From: Sipunculus nudus
Taxonomy: Eukaryota > Annelida > Sipuncula > Golfingiida > Sipunculidae
Direction: 5' to 3'
Assembly: GCA_026874595.1 (NCBI GenBank)
Contig: CM049315.1
Coordinates: 73,017,416 to 73,081,415, forward strand
DNA: 64,000 nt
Below, piece after piece: positions 9,636 through 22,000 of the stretch; position 1 is the stretch's first letter, and each line of letters opens with the position of its first letter. A program made the translations under genes and the position numbers. A model generated the notes under the pieces. It was given only the letters and a program-made list of their open reading frames with translations, had not been told where the DNA came from and searched no databases.

Positions 9636-12600
9636 AACATACCTATCGCTATATTGGTACTGTTTATAGTATATTTAGGATTTAGAGGAAAGCTAAAGCC
9701 GAAAATAACTTCAAACTTACTCGTTACTACTGAATAAACTGACATAAATGAGTCCTTAAAGCCCAGACGAAGGTTGATGAAAAGTTTGTAACATCCTTGA
9801 CAAACAGCTGTGAACCCTGAACGAAAATACTTTAGTGTTTTGTTTTATTTTTGAACATCCAACAGTCGATGCTGCGTTTGCGCTAGCCTGATTGACAGGC
9901 TGCCTTGCGCTACAAACACGGAGCATGGCACAAACCCTTACAACATGGCCCCACAACACGCGAAACAACAACATAGCCAGGTTTCAGGATGTTGAGACGT
10001 GTTGGTTTGCTTGCTTCGAAACACCGTGATATAATACTCCTCAGTTGTTGGCAAGTTTAAGAAAAATGCTGATCTCTTTTATGCAATTCCTGAAATAAAT
10101 GAGTGGTTTATGATAAAAAATAAGCACAATTAAAGCGTTTTCTACACTAGAAAAACCAACGTTAGGACGCGGGGTAAAATGACGTTTCTACCTGTTTTGA
10201 CGTCTGCGTTTTGGGCGTTATTTCTGTGGCATTTAAAGTAGACTTGGCACGTTACTGCATTGATATATGAACAAACATTGTGCTAAACGATTTTGATATG
10301 CAGTGATTGTGAATATGTTTAATTTGACATCGAGTTGTGTTCAACAAACATGAACAGCAAATAATTTTATATTTTTAGATTTAGCATGGTCTCACATGCA
10401 AGTGTGACTAAATAAGATATGTTTCTTCACCATTCAAATAAATTAACATTAAGGATAATTTATTTATGGAAAGGTTTATTTTGTAGAAAATGTGTTGGTA
10501 ATGAATGTATATTATACATCACAGTGTGAATTCCTCCGAAGACAATATATTTGTCAATTTAATGAATGTATTTTCTGCAAAATGAAAATAATATGTATCT
10601 TGTTTAATGGTAATACAGTGATAAATGTGGTCAAGCCTTGCTTGTGTCTCATGTGTTTTGATACAACATGCTGCCATAAACTGCTTTCATGGGTAGGCAG
10701 AACTTCTCAAAGAGAATTAACGAAGCTATCAAAAATTTAAAAAATGCTGGTTTATTTTCATGTGAGTATTATTGAATGGTTTGTGGTTTGTCTGCTTCAT
10801 TATGTTGACTTATCGTGATTTATGTTGTCTCCCTTGTATACAGTGCGAGTCTGTTATGTGAAAATATTCAGTTGACCAGTTTGAAAAGTCATAATTAAGT
10901 ATCACTGCGGATATGAATGACTTTATTTTCGTTCAAATGGAAAAAATGCCATATAATCATTTCTGCTTATGTGAATAATATGAGATGATTAATAACACAA
11001 AGATTAAATACAGATTTGAAAAAAAAGAAAAACTGATTATTAACCTTTTATTTATGGCGAGTAAACTTTATATTAAGGAATCTTGGGTAAACAATATTAA
11101 TTCGAATGACCAAGAATTAAAGCTGAATATTACTTTTATATTTCACAACGAAACTTTACTCAAGCAAAGCGCTTAAAACTGTCTCCGATTTAGAATTTCC
11201 GAACATAAACCTTTGCTCAGTGACACTCGTCACCGGCAGGTGATACATTGTAACACGCATCTCGATGTCAAATCAAACATTCTTACAGGCGCGGCATATC
11301 AAAATCGTACAGCGATTGTTAAAAAATTAATGCAGTAAATTTATCAAGTATTGTTAATATGCCACAAAGAACTTTCAAAACTCAAACGTCAACCATCCGC
11401 GTCTTAACGTTATTTTACTAATATAGACACTGCTTTTAATGTGTTTTTATTGTTCAGAGACCATTCAGAAAGTGCAACATTTTAAGGCACTGCATAAAAG
11501 GATAAGCATTTTACGTAAACTGAACAGCAACTGACCAGTATAAATCACGTTGTTTCGAAGCGAGCTGTTCAGTACGAGAAACATACAGACACGTGGCTCT
11601 GTTGTTGTTTGGTGTGGTGTACTGTGGGACGACGGAGTTGTAAGAGTTTGTGCCATGCATCTGTGATTTAAGCGCAAGGAAGGCTGGGAAACATGCAATA
11701 TTTGCATGTGAACTTATTAAGACTACTCATAAGTGGAGAAAATGTACCGTTTACTATTGAAATATGACGAGAAACTGGAAAGAATTTACAGCTGTGCCAC
11801 ATAAAATTTATTAGAAGCTAGTGGATACCAATAAAAAACCTACACCTCTGAATGAGACCGCCATTATTGCATTTTATGAATGTTGCTCCGAAAAATTTCT
11901 AGCATTAAAAATGACCGTGTTATAAGTCTTTGCATTTAATCCCGCTTAGAACCATTCAAAAAAGTATATTTGCATCACCTAAAAGTAATCAACGGATGCA
12001 TGCAGTATGAAAAAAAAAAACTAGACCTACTTAAACAAAATGTCAGAGATGCTTTAAAAATTCCTGCTATATAACCATGGTACTGGGCGAGGGTCGCCTT
12101 GTAACCATAGAGATATGCCACTTGGTCCTCGGTTTAAATTATTCTTTTAAAAAATGTGTCAGTGTTTAAAGAAGTTTAGATCTGGCACTTAAATGATAAT
12201 ACATGTAATAGTTTTCGAGAACCCGTTTCCTGAAATTATGGTGATACATAATACATGCTAAAAATTGCGACCTGTATAGATATCCTTTTTGCCGAATCTT
12301 AAATATTCTCTTTTTACGGGAAATTGCTGATATTTGGCGAGGCTTGCATTTGTTACGTACAATGTATCAAATGCTACTGGATAAAAATAAATCGCCATGT
12401 TGTCGGATTCAAGAATGATACAATTGTAATTTCAAAATTAGGCAGTAATGTCTAAGAAACAATCCTCTCAGAACGACGATAAAAAGTGTTACGGTTGACG
12501 TTATCACATCCTTTTGCATTACAAAGAAATGATCAGATAATAAAAACTTGCCGTCAGGTAAAAAAAAAAGTGTTCAGGTTCAAGCTCTAATGAATTATCA

Positions 12601-13484
12601 GCTCTGTAGAAGATAAAAGGCACATGAAATGAGTTGCGGTTTACCTCTCTAGAATGAAATGTGATTCAGGTATTAGCAGTCCCGTAAATATCGCATATTC
12701 TCATTTACTGGAAACTGAGCAAGAATCGGCGACTGCCACATCAAACTAATTCAATGCTTATGGATGAAAAAAAAAACTTTGAAAAAGTTTTAAGATCAAG
12801 GCTTCTATTATTGCTTTCATGCGTTTTGCGCATGTAAGGGTTTTTCAAAAGGGTTTTCCTCAAAATCTAGAGTTGCCAGTTGAATAAACCCTTTTCGTTT
12901 CCACGATGGGTTTTAAGCTATAACTTCATTCATGAAACCTATTATATTTTAAGAAACAAACTTTTGGGAATTTAAATATATACTTTCTCCAAATGCCCAT
13001 ACGAACGGTGGTTTTGTATTATACCCAAGAGTCACCGACTGTGATATCATGTGATTTTTCAGCAAGCGCATCGAGTTTTATTCCATTTGCTTTTGATGCA
13101 AGCTACACTTACATTGGTCGAAGATAGATTCTCCGTCTCAGATCCGATATTACTTGTGTAATTACAGGCAGTTTTATTTATTTTATTTCCCTGATGGTGA
13201 AGTACCATGTTTGATGTTGTAACAGACTTGCTTTAATAACACAATGTGAGACGTGCAGCATGAGAAGCCATTGCTTAGTAGGGAATTCACACGCGTCGCT
13301 CCATTTGACAGTGGCATCCTTTTGTTCCATTTTTGTTTTAACCAAACATTACAGACAATAAACGAAATATGAGTTGACTGAATGTTAACAATTATTATTT
13401 AAAAAAGTAAATTTGTAGAATTTATGGCGAGTTGAAAACAATATTTTTTTAAGTTGGGACCTTTCAACACGCGATGCCTATTTT
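9636..13484. other. Stretch specific to duplication copy 2
   Basis: Relative to copy 1, about 3.85 kb separates the two homologous halves. It contains the foldback element (9,890-11,695) and then about 1.8 kb of AT-rich DNA without a gene. That DNA includes an 'AAGGGTTTT'-rich segment (about 12,835-12,915) like those in the duplication blocks. It was either inserted here or lost from copy 1. Confidence 0.6.
9890..11695. mobile_element. Foldback element with arms of about 450 bp
   Basis: The left arm (about 9,890-10,350) and right arm (about 11,235-11,695) are inverted copies. Matching landmarks, read inward, are CTTGCGCT, GCATGGCACAAAC.CTTACAAC, GCTTCGAAACA.CGTGAT, CTTTTATGCA, GACGCGG, ACGATTTTGATATGC and TTTGACATCGAG. 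Identity looks like 70-80% with small indels. The spacer of about 880 bp has no convincing ORF. Long inverted arms without a transposase fit a non-autonomous foldback element or a long-TIR MITE. A target duplication is not obvious. The stretch may also be simply an inverted duplication. Confidence 0.75.
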
Positions 13485-15100
13485 ATGGCGGCTTTAGACT
13501 TAAGTACAGGGTAGAAATAAATACTGTATCGGCAATTTTCAGCAGAAGATATTTTATTATTCTTCAGATGATTCTCCAAAGGTTCCTTTACATGCCATAA
13601 AGGTGCACAAAATGTTTTTGACAAATTAAAGGGTTCTTAACGGTGCTGCAAATCCCTTATTGTGTTGTATAGAATCGAGTCCATCACAACATCAAACATG
13701 TTATTTAACATTCAGAGAACTAACAACTACCTGCACTTAGTAATATCGGATCTGACACGGACAATCTTTCTTCGTCCACTATCACTGTAGCTTGCTAAAA
13801 AAAGTTATATTAAATTAAAATATTTCTGAAATTATTCCAAAAGGGTTTTAAGATTTCATGAAGGTGGGAAAATGAATTTGTGATAACATTTTAAATAATA
13901 TAATAAGGGTTTCTAGAGGTTTGATTTAAACATGTAAAATGGGCTAAAAGGTTTAACAGATTAAATGTTAAAAAAAACTCGACGGATTTTTAAAGGTGTT
14001 GGCTCTTTTGACACGCTAAAAACCCCTTTAGAACCACTTTTGACAACCCTTATTTTAAACATTGTATATACTTAATGTATGAGTTTATGGGCCATTGGCT
14101 AGCTTTTTACTGTAGTTCAAATAGATAGACAAACAGATATGACCTTGCATAACGCACGGACAGTTATGTACTTTTCAGTATTTCAATAAAATCGAGTTAT
14201 AAAATGACTTGACATCAGGTTCAGAAAACATTGTAGAGGAAACATAGTAGAGGACAAACCAAAACCACGGCATGGACCAGCTGAATCATCTGGATTAGAC
14301 AGAGAGACGAATGAAAGCTGTAATATAACTATCAAGACCAATTATAACCCATTCGGATGATATCTAGTTTGATGGCAAAGAAAGCAAGATTTCACAGAGA
14401 ATGTTTGCTTTTATGATACGGAGTTCATCAGTCACAAGTTCCAATATTTATCTGTAGTTTAGGAGTTGTTGAATTATGTACTTTCATTTCTGCATAAAAT
14501 GTTGAGCTGAGTGATTTCCCAAATTTTCATCTGTGTATTGTTTGATTATTGTCACTTGTGAACATAACAATTTAGGCTGTTCCCTTTTACATATCTGTAT
14601 ACTAAAATTGATCAATTAAGATATGTAATCAATTTAATGAGCTAGTACAAATAGTTCAACTATAGTACAAGTAGGCGTGGCTTCTGTGTTTTGACTGGTT
14701 ACAGGGGGTACAGCTGGCATGGATGTGGTGGTAGGCATCAGAAATGGGAATAATACCAAAAGAAGTTATATAAACTACACACAAGTATATTTGACATATG
14801 CTTGTAACGAATGAAACTGATTCTAACTATCTGAGGTGCCCATAGAGGATTTTCTGAACGGGGGTAAAGTAAGACAATTGATAAACATAAAATAATAATT
14901 TTGAGGACAAAAATGAGTGGAAGGGAGACATGTTGTTTATGCCGCTTCAGCATAATTACATATATTAAGAATATTAAGAACTTAAACAAAATGTGAATAT
15001 TAAATATCGTGATAATTTCAACAGATAGGAGAAAGTTAAATTTAAAAGCGAGACTTTTGAAATTTAGAGTGTGTAAATATATTTAAACTGAGATAATTTT
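13485..15100 (+). repeat. Segmental duplication, copy 2, right part
   Basis: Colinear with about 1,640-3,135, from ACTTAAGTACAGGGT through the 'AAAGGTTT' motifs and the GCATAACGCACGG and CCACGGCATGG segments to the TCTGAGGTGC segment. No reading frame is conserved against copy 1. Confidence 0.8.
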
Positions 15101-15964
15101 CAATCATTACAACTGGTGCATAATATTAGATCTTCAGCAATGGAGTCCTAAAATGCATTTACAAAATAGTTTGAACAGACATAACCTCTTTATATATTTC
15201 AATTTCACCGGCTGGCAAGGGTGTTTAGACTACACTAAGTACAGTTATGAAAGCCATTTTGTATCTGATTAGATAACTGTTAATTTGTGTTTATCAGTCA
15301 GAACAGTTTAAGGATAATAAGTTTTCCCTTATTGGCTTTATAAAGCAGCTTCCTAAAGGTTATACGTTTCTCTTCTAAAATAAATTCCTTTGTGAAAATG
15401 TTTTAAAAGTTTTTTGTACCAAAAAAGCATTTGATGGTCTGATGAGTCTTTTGTTTGTTGTTTATTCAGCTTTCACAGTTGTAACCGACATTATGGTGTA
15501 CAGCTTCTGTATCATATTGAAGGAGTTACGTCGAATAAGGAGAGTAGCATAATGCAAAGTGCAATATTTAGCTGGATTTGCGTCGCCCAAAGCTGAGCAA
15601 AAGCTATACGATGTGGAAAACTAGACTTCTCTTGCATAAATTGACAGAAATTGGAATATAGGGCTCCATATTTTCAATTTTAAGTTTTACTGTGTATTAT
15701 CATACAATATTGCATATTCTTATTTGACCGATAACGGTGCGAACCCTGGAATTTAGCATGCATATTGCCAGTTCTGTGTTTGTCTGTCCGTACAATTGTT
15801 ACTTCCCGAATATTTGATTCAACATGCATATTGCTTATTGCCCTATGTTTGACTGACCCTCGACAGACATATTGTTCGAAGTTTGTGTGTCGGTATGTTA
15901 TTTAATTTGGCCGAGGATACTGCCTAGTTCTGAATGTATGTCTGTTTGTATGGCTGTTCTTATC
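15101..15964. other. No gene seen
   Basis: AT-rich spacer between the second and third copies of the duplicated terminal block. No exon, RNA gene or known repeat was recognised. Confidence 0.4.
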
Positions 15965-16560
15965 GTAATCTACAATTTAATGAGCTAGTGTAAAATAGTT
16001 CAACGACAGTACCAGTAGGCGTGGCTTCTGTGGGTTGACTGGATCCAAAGGGAACAGCTGGCATGGATGTGGTGGTAGGCACGAGATGATAGGTATCAGC
16101 TGGCTCTGAAATGTGAAGACAGGATTTAGTGAAGTACATAAGCTCACATGTGTAAAGCTGTTATAGTATAATCTTCTATTTTTTTTCTATAGTTGAAATG
16201 GAAATAATGCCAAAAGAAGTTATATTAACTACATACAAGTATATTTTACACATGCTGGTAACGACTTAAACTTATTCTAATTGTTTGAGGTGCACATAGA
16301 GCATTTTCTGAAAGAGGATAAAGTAAGATAATTTGTAAATATTAACTAATTATTGAGGGAATATGAGTGGAAGGGAGACATGTTTGTTTATGCATATTCA
16401 TATATATTAAGTATCTTTAGAACTGAAACAAAATGTTAATATTAAAAGTCGTGATAATTTTAACAGATAGGAGAAAGCCAAATTTTAAAGCGAGACTTTT
16501 GAAATATAGAGTGTGTAAATATATTTAAACTGATATAATTTTCAATACATATAATAAGTG
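15965..16560 (+). repeat. Third copy of the duplicated terminal block
   Basis: Matches 2,725-3,135 and 14,635-15,100. Shared segments are AATTTAATGAGCTAGT, AGTAGGCGTGGCTTCTGTG and GGCATGGATGTGGTGGTAGG. Bases 16,096-16,115 (ATCAGCTGGCTCTGAAATGT) match copy 1, where this segment is itself doubled (2,838-2,880), but not copy 2. The three-way comparison suggests copy 2 lost that segment. Confidence 0.8.
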
Positions 16561-17049
16561 CACAATATTAGATCGGCAACTACAAAATAGTTTAAACAGA
16601 CAACATAAACTCTTTAAATTATTTCAATTTCACTTATTTGCAAGGATTTTGAGACTTTACTGACTAAAGTTAAGAGAACCAGATCCAAGGGTGAACCAGG
16701 ATTTATTGAGGCGGAAGGGGGGGGGGGGGCTAGGGGCGGGGCGGGATTCAGTAGTATATCTACTGGCCAACGATCAGCCAAATTCAGTATCCTCATCACA
16801 TTGTAAGCTCCAAACAAGAGAAATACGTCCATCAATCAATCGTTTGTTACTTGCAGATGCAGATGACAGTCTACACTAATGAAACAATGTAAACAAGACC
16901 GATATTTCATGTACTTTTGATATAAATATTTTTTTTCATACTAACATTTTCTTACCAGATATTAAGTGTCTGAAAAAGTTTTCCCTCAATTCTACAATAT
17001 GTCTTTAAGATTAAATTTAGGATTAATTTACCGGTTGTGGTGGAAGTAG
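16561..17049. other. No gene seen; poly-G tract
   Basis: Mostly AT-rich. A run of 12-13 G's lies at about 16,717-16,729, followed by GGGGCGGGGCGGG, which could form G-quadruplex structures. The overlapping short frames are low-complexity and not credible. Confidence 0.4.
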
Positions 17050-18010
17050 TAATAGTATTAACTAGCAAATACCCGTGCTACGCAGGGTCAACAATCCGTA
17101 CGGTGGTATCAGAAATCCACCTGAAATCTGGAGATACACACAAATCGCGATACGCTATTAATATATGGATCCATTATATGTATGGTGTTATGCATAAACA
17201 TCCTATTGAAGCCGAGAGTTTGGACGGAGAATATTTCGGAGAAGTTGATATTATAAATAAAATATTTTTTATATGAAAATATATTATGTTGAACATCGCT
17301 ATTCAAAGTTGCCCTCCGATTTTTCTTGCGACATAATTGCACAATGTAAAAAGCTAGTGACACTTTCCAACGTTTATTTGCATCCGATCATCGCATCCGT
17401 TCATCGCATCCATGTAAAAATTTTGGACACTATATTTAAAAAAAAACACATGACACATACCTCGGGCAACGATTATCAGCTGCGATCAACGCATGCAAAG
17501 TTTAATCGCAGACCTTAAGTCCTGCTCGATTTTTGGGATGAACACATCTGTACAACGCACAGGGGATTCCACATCATAACGTAAAATTGTGGACGCCCTC
17601 ACTTCCATTACCAAAATATGAGTATTAAAGTTCATTAAAGGGGAATAACTGTAGGGAAGCATCATCATGTCTATAACAATCAACATGCATCTGACTGTGT
17701 ATCACTGAAAAATTGCAACAATGAATTTGATGCAACAAAAAGTGACATTTAAAGTGGAAGCGAAACAATTATTTGTGTGTGTGTGTGTGGGGGGGGGGTC
17801 CAATCCCACATTAATTTAATTAAAACATAATTATTTGTTAAATTTTACTGAAATATAATTTAGGTTTACAGGCATAAATCTTGATTTGAAAGGACAAAAC
17901 GACTTATCGTCACCTGTCGACGCTTGTATGTACCATGTGTTGCCTCATGAGTGCCTACCTTTGATCGCACATGAAAGACGGCTGCGAAAAACTAAATGCG
18001 ATAAACACAA
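17050..18010 (+). mobile_element. Dispersed repeat, forward copy
   Basis: Begins with ACTAGCAAATACCCGTGC and is an inverted match to 51,370-52,330, which ends in the complement of the same terminus. Shared landmarks are GCGATACGCTATTAATATATGGATCC-like text, ATGCATAAACATC, CCTCCGATTTTTCTTGCGAC and TGTAGGGAAGCATCATCATG. Both copies encode on corresponding strands a similar peptide containing 'VIDMMMLPYSYSP' and 'IEQD.RSAI..CMR', but without any recognisable domain. It is probably a non-autonomous element or a piece of a larger one. Confidence 0.7.
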
Positions 18011-18224
18011 GTGTAATTATTTTATTTTGTCATATATAACTGATGAAATATTCTGATTATAAAAACATTTGTTTATAAATTATAAGTAAAATAATAATAA
18101 TTATTATTTTATTATTTTACAAGTAGTATTAGTAGGAGCAGTAGTAGTAGTATATGTATTTCATAAGAAATCATAAAAACAGTGGTGGTATGTCAGACCT
18201 TTAGTGACAAATTAACTTGCTCAC

Positions 18225-18481
18225 CGAATCGGTGGATGTAGGCTGTGGATTCTGCAAGGAAATGGACAGCAACAACTGGAGACAAGAGGAGTTAACAGAC
18301 CCGTTGTTGAAGGCATTTACAGCAGGACATGTCGGCAGCTGATTGCAATGCAACAAACAGTCAACAGGCATGGTGGCACGGAGTGACTGCTTTATTTCGA
18401 TTAGGTCTCTTTGGTAGGCCAAAGCACTTGATTCTTTTTGTCGATTGTAATGCCGTCCTGTAGTAGTCACCGCAGGGGTGT
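18225..18481 (-). CDS. Orphan internal exon, PAN/apple-like
   Basis: On the minus strand a frame of about 85 residues is bounded by an acceptor (GTTATCCAG before 18,481) and a donor (TCG|GTGAGC at 18,225/18,224). If the donor is not used, the frame stops at 18,201. The protein has 'DCLLHCNQLPTC' and, 19 residues later, 'SSC', with 'AVNAFNN' between. This is the pattern C-x3-C-x5-C-x(n)-C with a buried aromatic that I associate with PAN/apple-like modules of secreted molluscan proteins. The start phase is 1 and the end phase 0. The sequence context is richer in GC than its flanks. No signal-peptide exon or partner exon was found convincingly upstream (18,482-19,020 on the minus strand, where a CTATAAATG lies near 18,748). 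It may be one exon of a larger gene, a small gene or a gene relic. Confidence 0.45.
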
Positions 18482-19020
18482 CTGGATAACATGATCAGAT
18501 ACATAATAATCATTTATATATACTCTCATGTAGACATCTGGCTTAATAGGCATCAGTTGTGTTATCACATCCTAACAGATGATGATTAATGCAACCTATT
18601 ATTTTATGTGAAAATTGTTGAAAACCTGCTTAATTATGTCATGAAAATTGTAAAAATTCTTCACAACCCGAATGAAGCATAAATACCCACCCCTCAACAT
18701 GCCCATGCCAAGCCCTCTATGCGCCCACGACGGTTGCGCTTCCCTCATTTATAGTCACAGAACACACACACAAGCATACATCAGAGATAAGCTCTGCATC
18801 TTCAAATGATTATGGAAATATCGAGAAGAAAAAGGATATTGATGAAATATGAATATTTTTTATTGATCCCGATCATCATATTTCTGGTGTGTTATAAATA
18901 TTTTCGGTGACCATTTTACAAAACAAAGCATTTTAAATGGTTGTACAGTGTAGGATAACCGGTTTGTTTATTGGTTCTGCTTTTAAGTAATACACGGACC
19001 TAAATGTTCGAGTTATTATT
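18482..19020. other. No gene confirmed between exon and array
   Basis: On the minus strand a TATA-like CTATAAATG (near 18,748) precedes an ATG about 40 bp downstream. The short frame that follows lacks a clear hydrophobic signal, so I do not call an exon. Otherwise this is AT-rich unassigned DNA. Confidence 0.3.
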
Positions 19021-22000
19021 TAATATTATAACTGTATGTCTGCCTGTCCGTCTATCTGTCTATTTGTCTGTATGTCTGTTGGTTATACTCAGACTCAAGT
19101 GTCGAGAACCTGGTCAGTTTTAGTACTGTCTGCTTGTTTGTTTGTCTGCCTGTCTGTAAGTAATACACAGACATAAATTGTCAATACTTGGTACGTTTTA
19201 TTACTGCCTGTCTGCCTTTCTATCTGCCTGAAGGTAGTTTTCAGAATCAAATGGTTGAATACATGCTAATTATTATTACTGCTTCTCCACCCGTCTGTCT
19301 GTCTGTAAGAAATATTCAAACACAAGTGGTCGTTTACTTGGGAAGTATTATTACTGTCTGTCCGTCTGTAAGTATTACTCAGACTCGAATGGTCGAGTAC
19401 TTGGTCATTATTATTACTGTTAGTCTGTCTGTCTGTCATAAATAATACTCAGACTCGAGTGGTCGAGTACTTGGTAATTATTATTGTCTGTATATCTGTC
19501 TGTAACTAATACGTTGAACTCAAGTGGTCGTGTACTTGGTAAGTATTATTACTATCTGTCTGAGTGTCTGTCTGTGAGTACAACTCAGGCTTAAGTTGTC
19601 TTGTATACTGTAAGTAATAGTACTAACTGTCTGTCTATCTATCTGTCTGTCTGTTTTAAGCAACACGAAGACTCAAGTGGTTATACTCGGTCAGTATTAT
19701 TGTCTGATTCAAGTGGGCGAGTACTTGGTAAGTATTATGAGCTTGTCTGTTTGTCTGTCCGAAGGTTATACTCAGGCTCAAGTGGTTGAATACTTGGTAA
19801 GAAGTATTACTATCTATCTGTCTGTATGCAATTCCCTGACTCAATTAGTCATGTACTTGGTAAGTATTATAACTGTCTGTCTGTCTGTTAGTAAATCTCA
19901 GAATCAGTTGGTCAAATACTTGGTAGGTTTTATTACTGTATGCGATTTTGTAAGCGATACTCAGACTCAAGTGGTCGAGTACTTGGTAAGTGTTGTTACT
20001 GTCTGTCTCTCTGTTAGTCTCTAGGTAAAACTTAGACTTAGGTGGTCGAACAATTAGTATGAATGATTACTGTCCGTCTGACTGCCTGTCTGTTTGTCTG
20101 TAGGTAGTACACAGACTCAAGTGGCCGTTTACTTGGTAAGTATTATTACTGTCTGTCAGTCTGCCTGTCTGTTTGTAGTAAAACTCAAGTGGGCGACTAC
20201 TTGGTTAGTATTATTACTCTCGGTCTGTCCGCCTGTCTGTTTGTCTGTAGGTAGTACTCAGACTAAAGTGGTCGTTTACTTGGTAAGTATTATTAATGTC
20301 TGTCTGTCTAAAGGTAATACTCAAGACTCAAGTGGTCGAGTACTTGGTATGTATTATTGCTTTCTGTCTGTCTGTAAGCGTTACTAAAACTCGGGTGGTC
20401 AAATACTGGGTCAGTATTATTGTCTGTCTGAAAATAATACTCACACTCAAGTGGTCGAGTACTTGGTAAGTATTATTAGTTTGTCCACCTGCCTGTTAGT
20501 CTGTCTTTTAGTAATACTCAGACTGAAATGGTCCTGTTCTTGGTAAGTATTATTACCGTCTATCTGTTTGTCTGTCTGTAAGTAATACCCAGACTGAAGT
20601 GGTCGAGTATTTGGTAAGTATAATTGTCTGTCTGTAAATAATACTCACACTCAAGTGGTCGAGTACTTGATAAGTATTATAACTACCTGTCTGTCTGCCT
20701 GTCTGTCTGTCTGTAAGTAAGACTCAGACTCAAATGGTCGAGTATTTGGTAGTATTATTACTATCCGTTTAAATGTCTGTATGCAATATTCTGACTAAAG
20801 TGGTCAATACTCGATAAGTATTATAACTGTCTGTCTGTCTTTCTGTCTGTAAGTAAATCTCAGAATCAGGTGGTCAAATACTAGGCCAGTATTATTACTG
20901 TATGTGTGTCTGGAAGCAATACTCAAACTCAAGAGGTCGAGTACTTGGCCATTATTATTACTGTCTTTCTGTCTGTCTGTAAGTAATACTCAGGCTCGAG
21001 TGGTCGAGTACTTGGTTAGTATTATTACTGTCTGTCTGAGTGTCTGCCTGTCTGTCTGTGAGTAAAACTCTGGCTTGAGTTGTCGTGTAATTGGTAAGTA
21101 TAAGTATTGTCGGCCTGTCTATCTATCTGTTTGTCTGTTTGAAAGTTAAACCTACACTGAAGTGGTTAAATAATCGTTCATTATAACTCTCTGATTCAAG
21201 TTGTCGAGTACTTGGTAAGTATTATTACTTTGTCCGCCTGTCTGTTTGTGTATTCGTAAGTGATACTCGGCCTCAAGTGGTCGAGTACTTGGTAAGTACT
21301 ATTACTATCTGTCTGTATGCAATACCCTGTCTCAATTGGTCATTTACTTGGTAAGTAACGTTATTATGACTGTTTGTCTGTTTATGGGTAAATCTCAGAG
21401 TCAGGTGGTCTTGTACTTGGTCAGTATTATTACTGGATGTGTGTCTGGAAGCAATACTCAAACTCAAGTGGTCGAGTACATGGTTAGTATTATTACTGTC
21501 TGTCCGAGTGTCTGTTTGTCTGCCTGCGAGTAAAACTCAGGCTTAAGTTGTCGTGTAATCGGTAAGTATAAGTATTGTCTGTCGGTCTATATATCTGTCT
21601 GTCTGTTTGAAAGATAAACCTAGACTGAACTCGTTCATTGTAACTCTCTGATTTAAATGGGCGACTACTTGGTAAGTATTATTAGTATTTTTGCCTGTCT
21701 GTCTTTCAGTTCATAAATAATACTCGGGCTCAAGTGGTCGAGTACTTAGTAAGTAGTGTTACTATCTGTCTATCTGTCTGTATGCAATAACCTGATTCAA
21801 GTGGTCGATACTTGGCAGGTGTTGTTACTATTTGTCTGTCTATCTGTAAGCAATACTCAGACTCAAGTAATTAAGTACTTGGCAGGTGTTGTTACTTTCT
21901 GTCTGTCTGCTTGTCTGTTTGTCTGCAGGTAGCAGTAAGACTCACGTGGTCGAGTACTTGGTAAGTATTTTTACTCTCTGTGTGTCTGTAAATAATGCTA

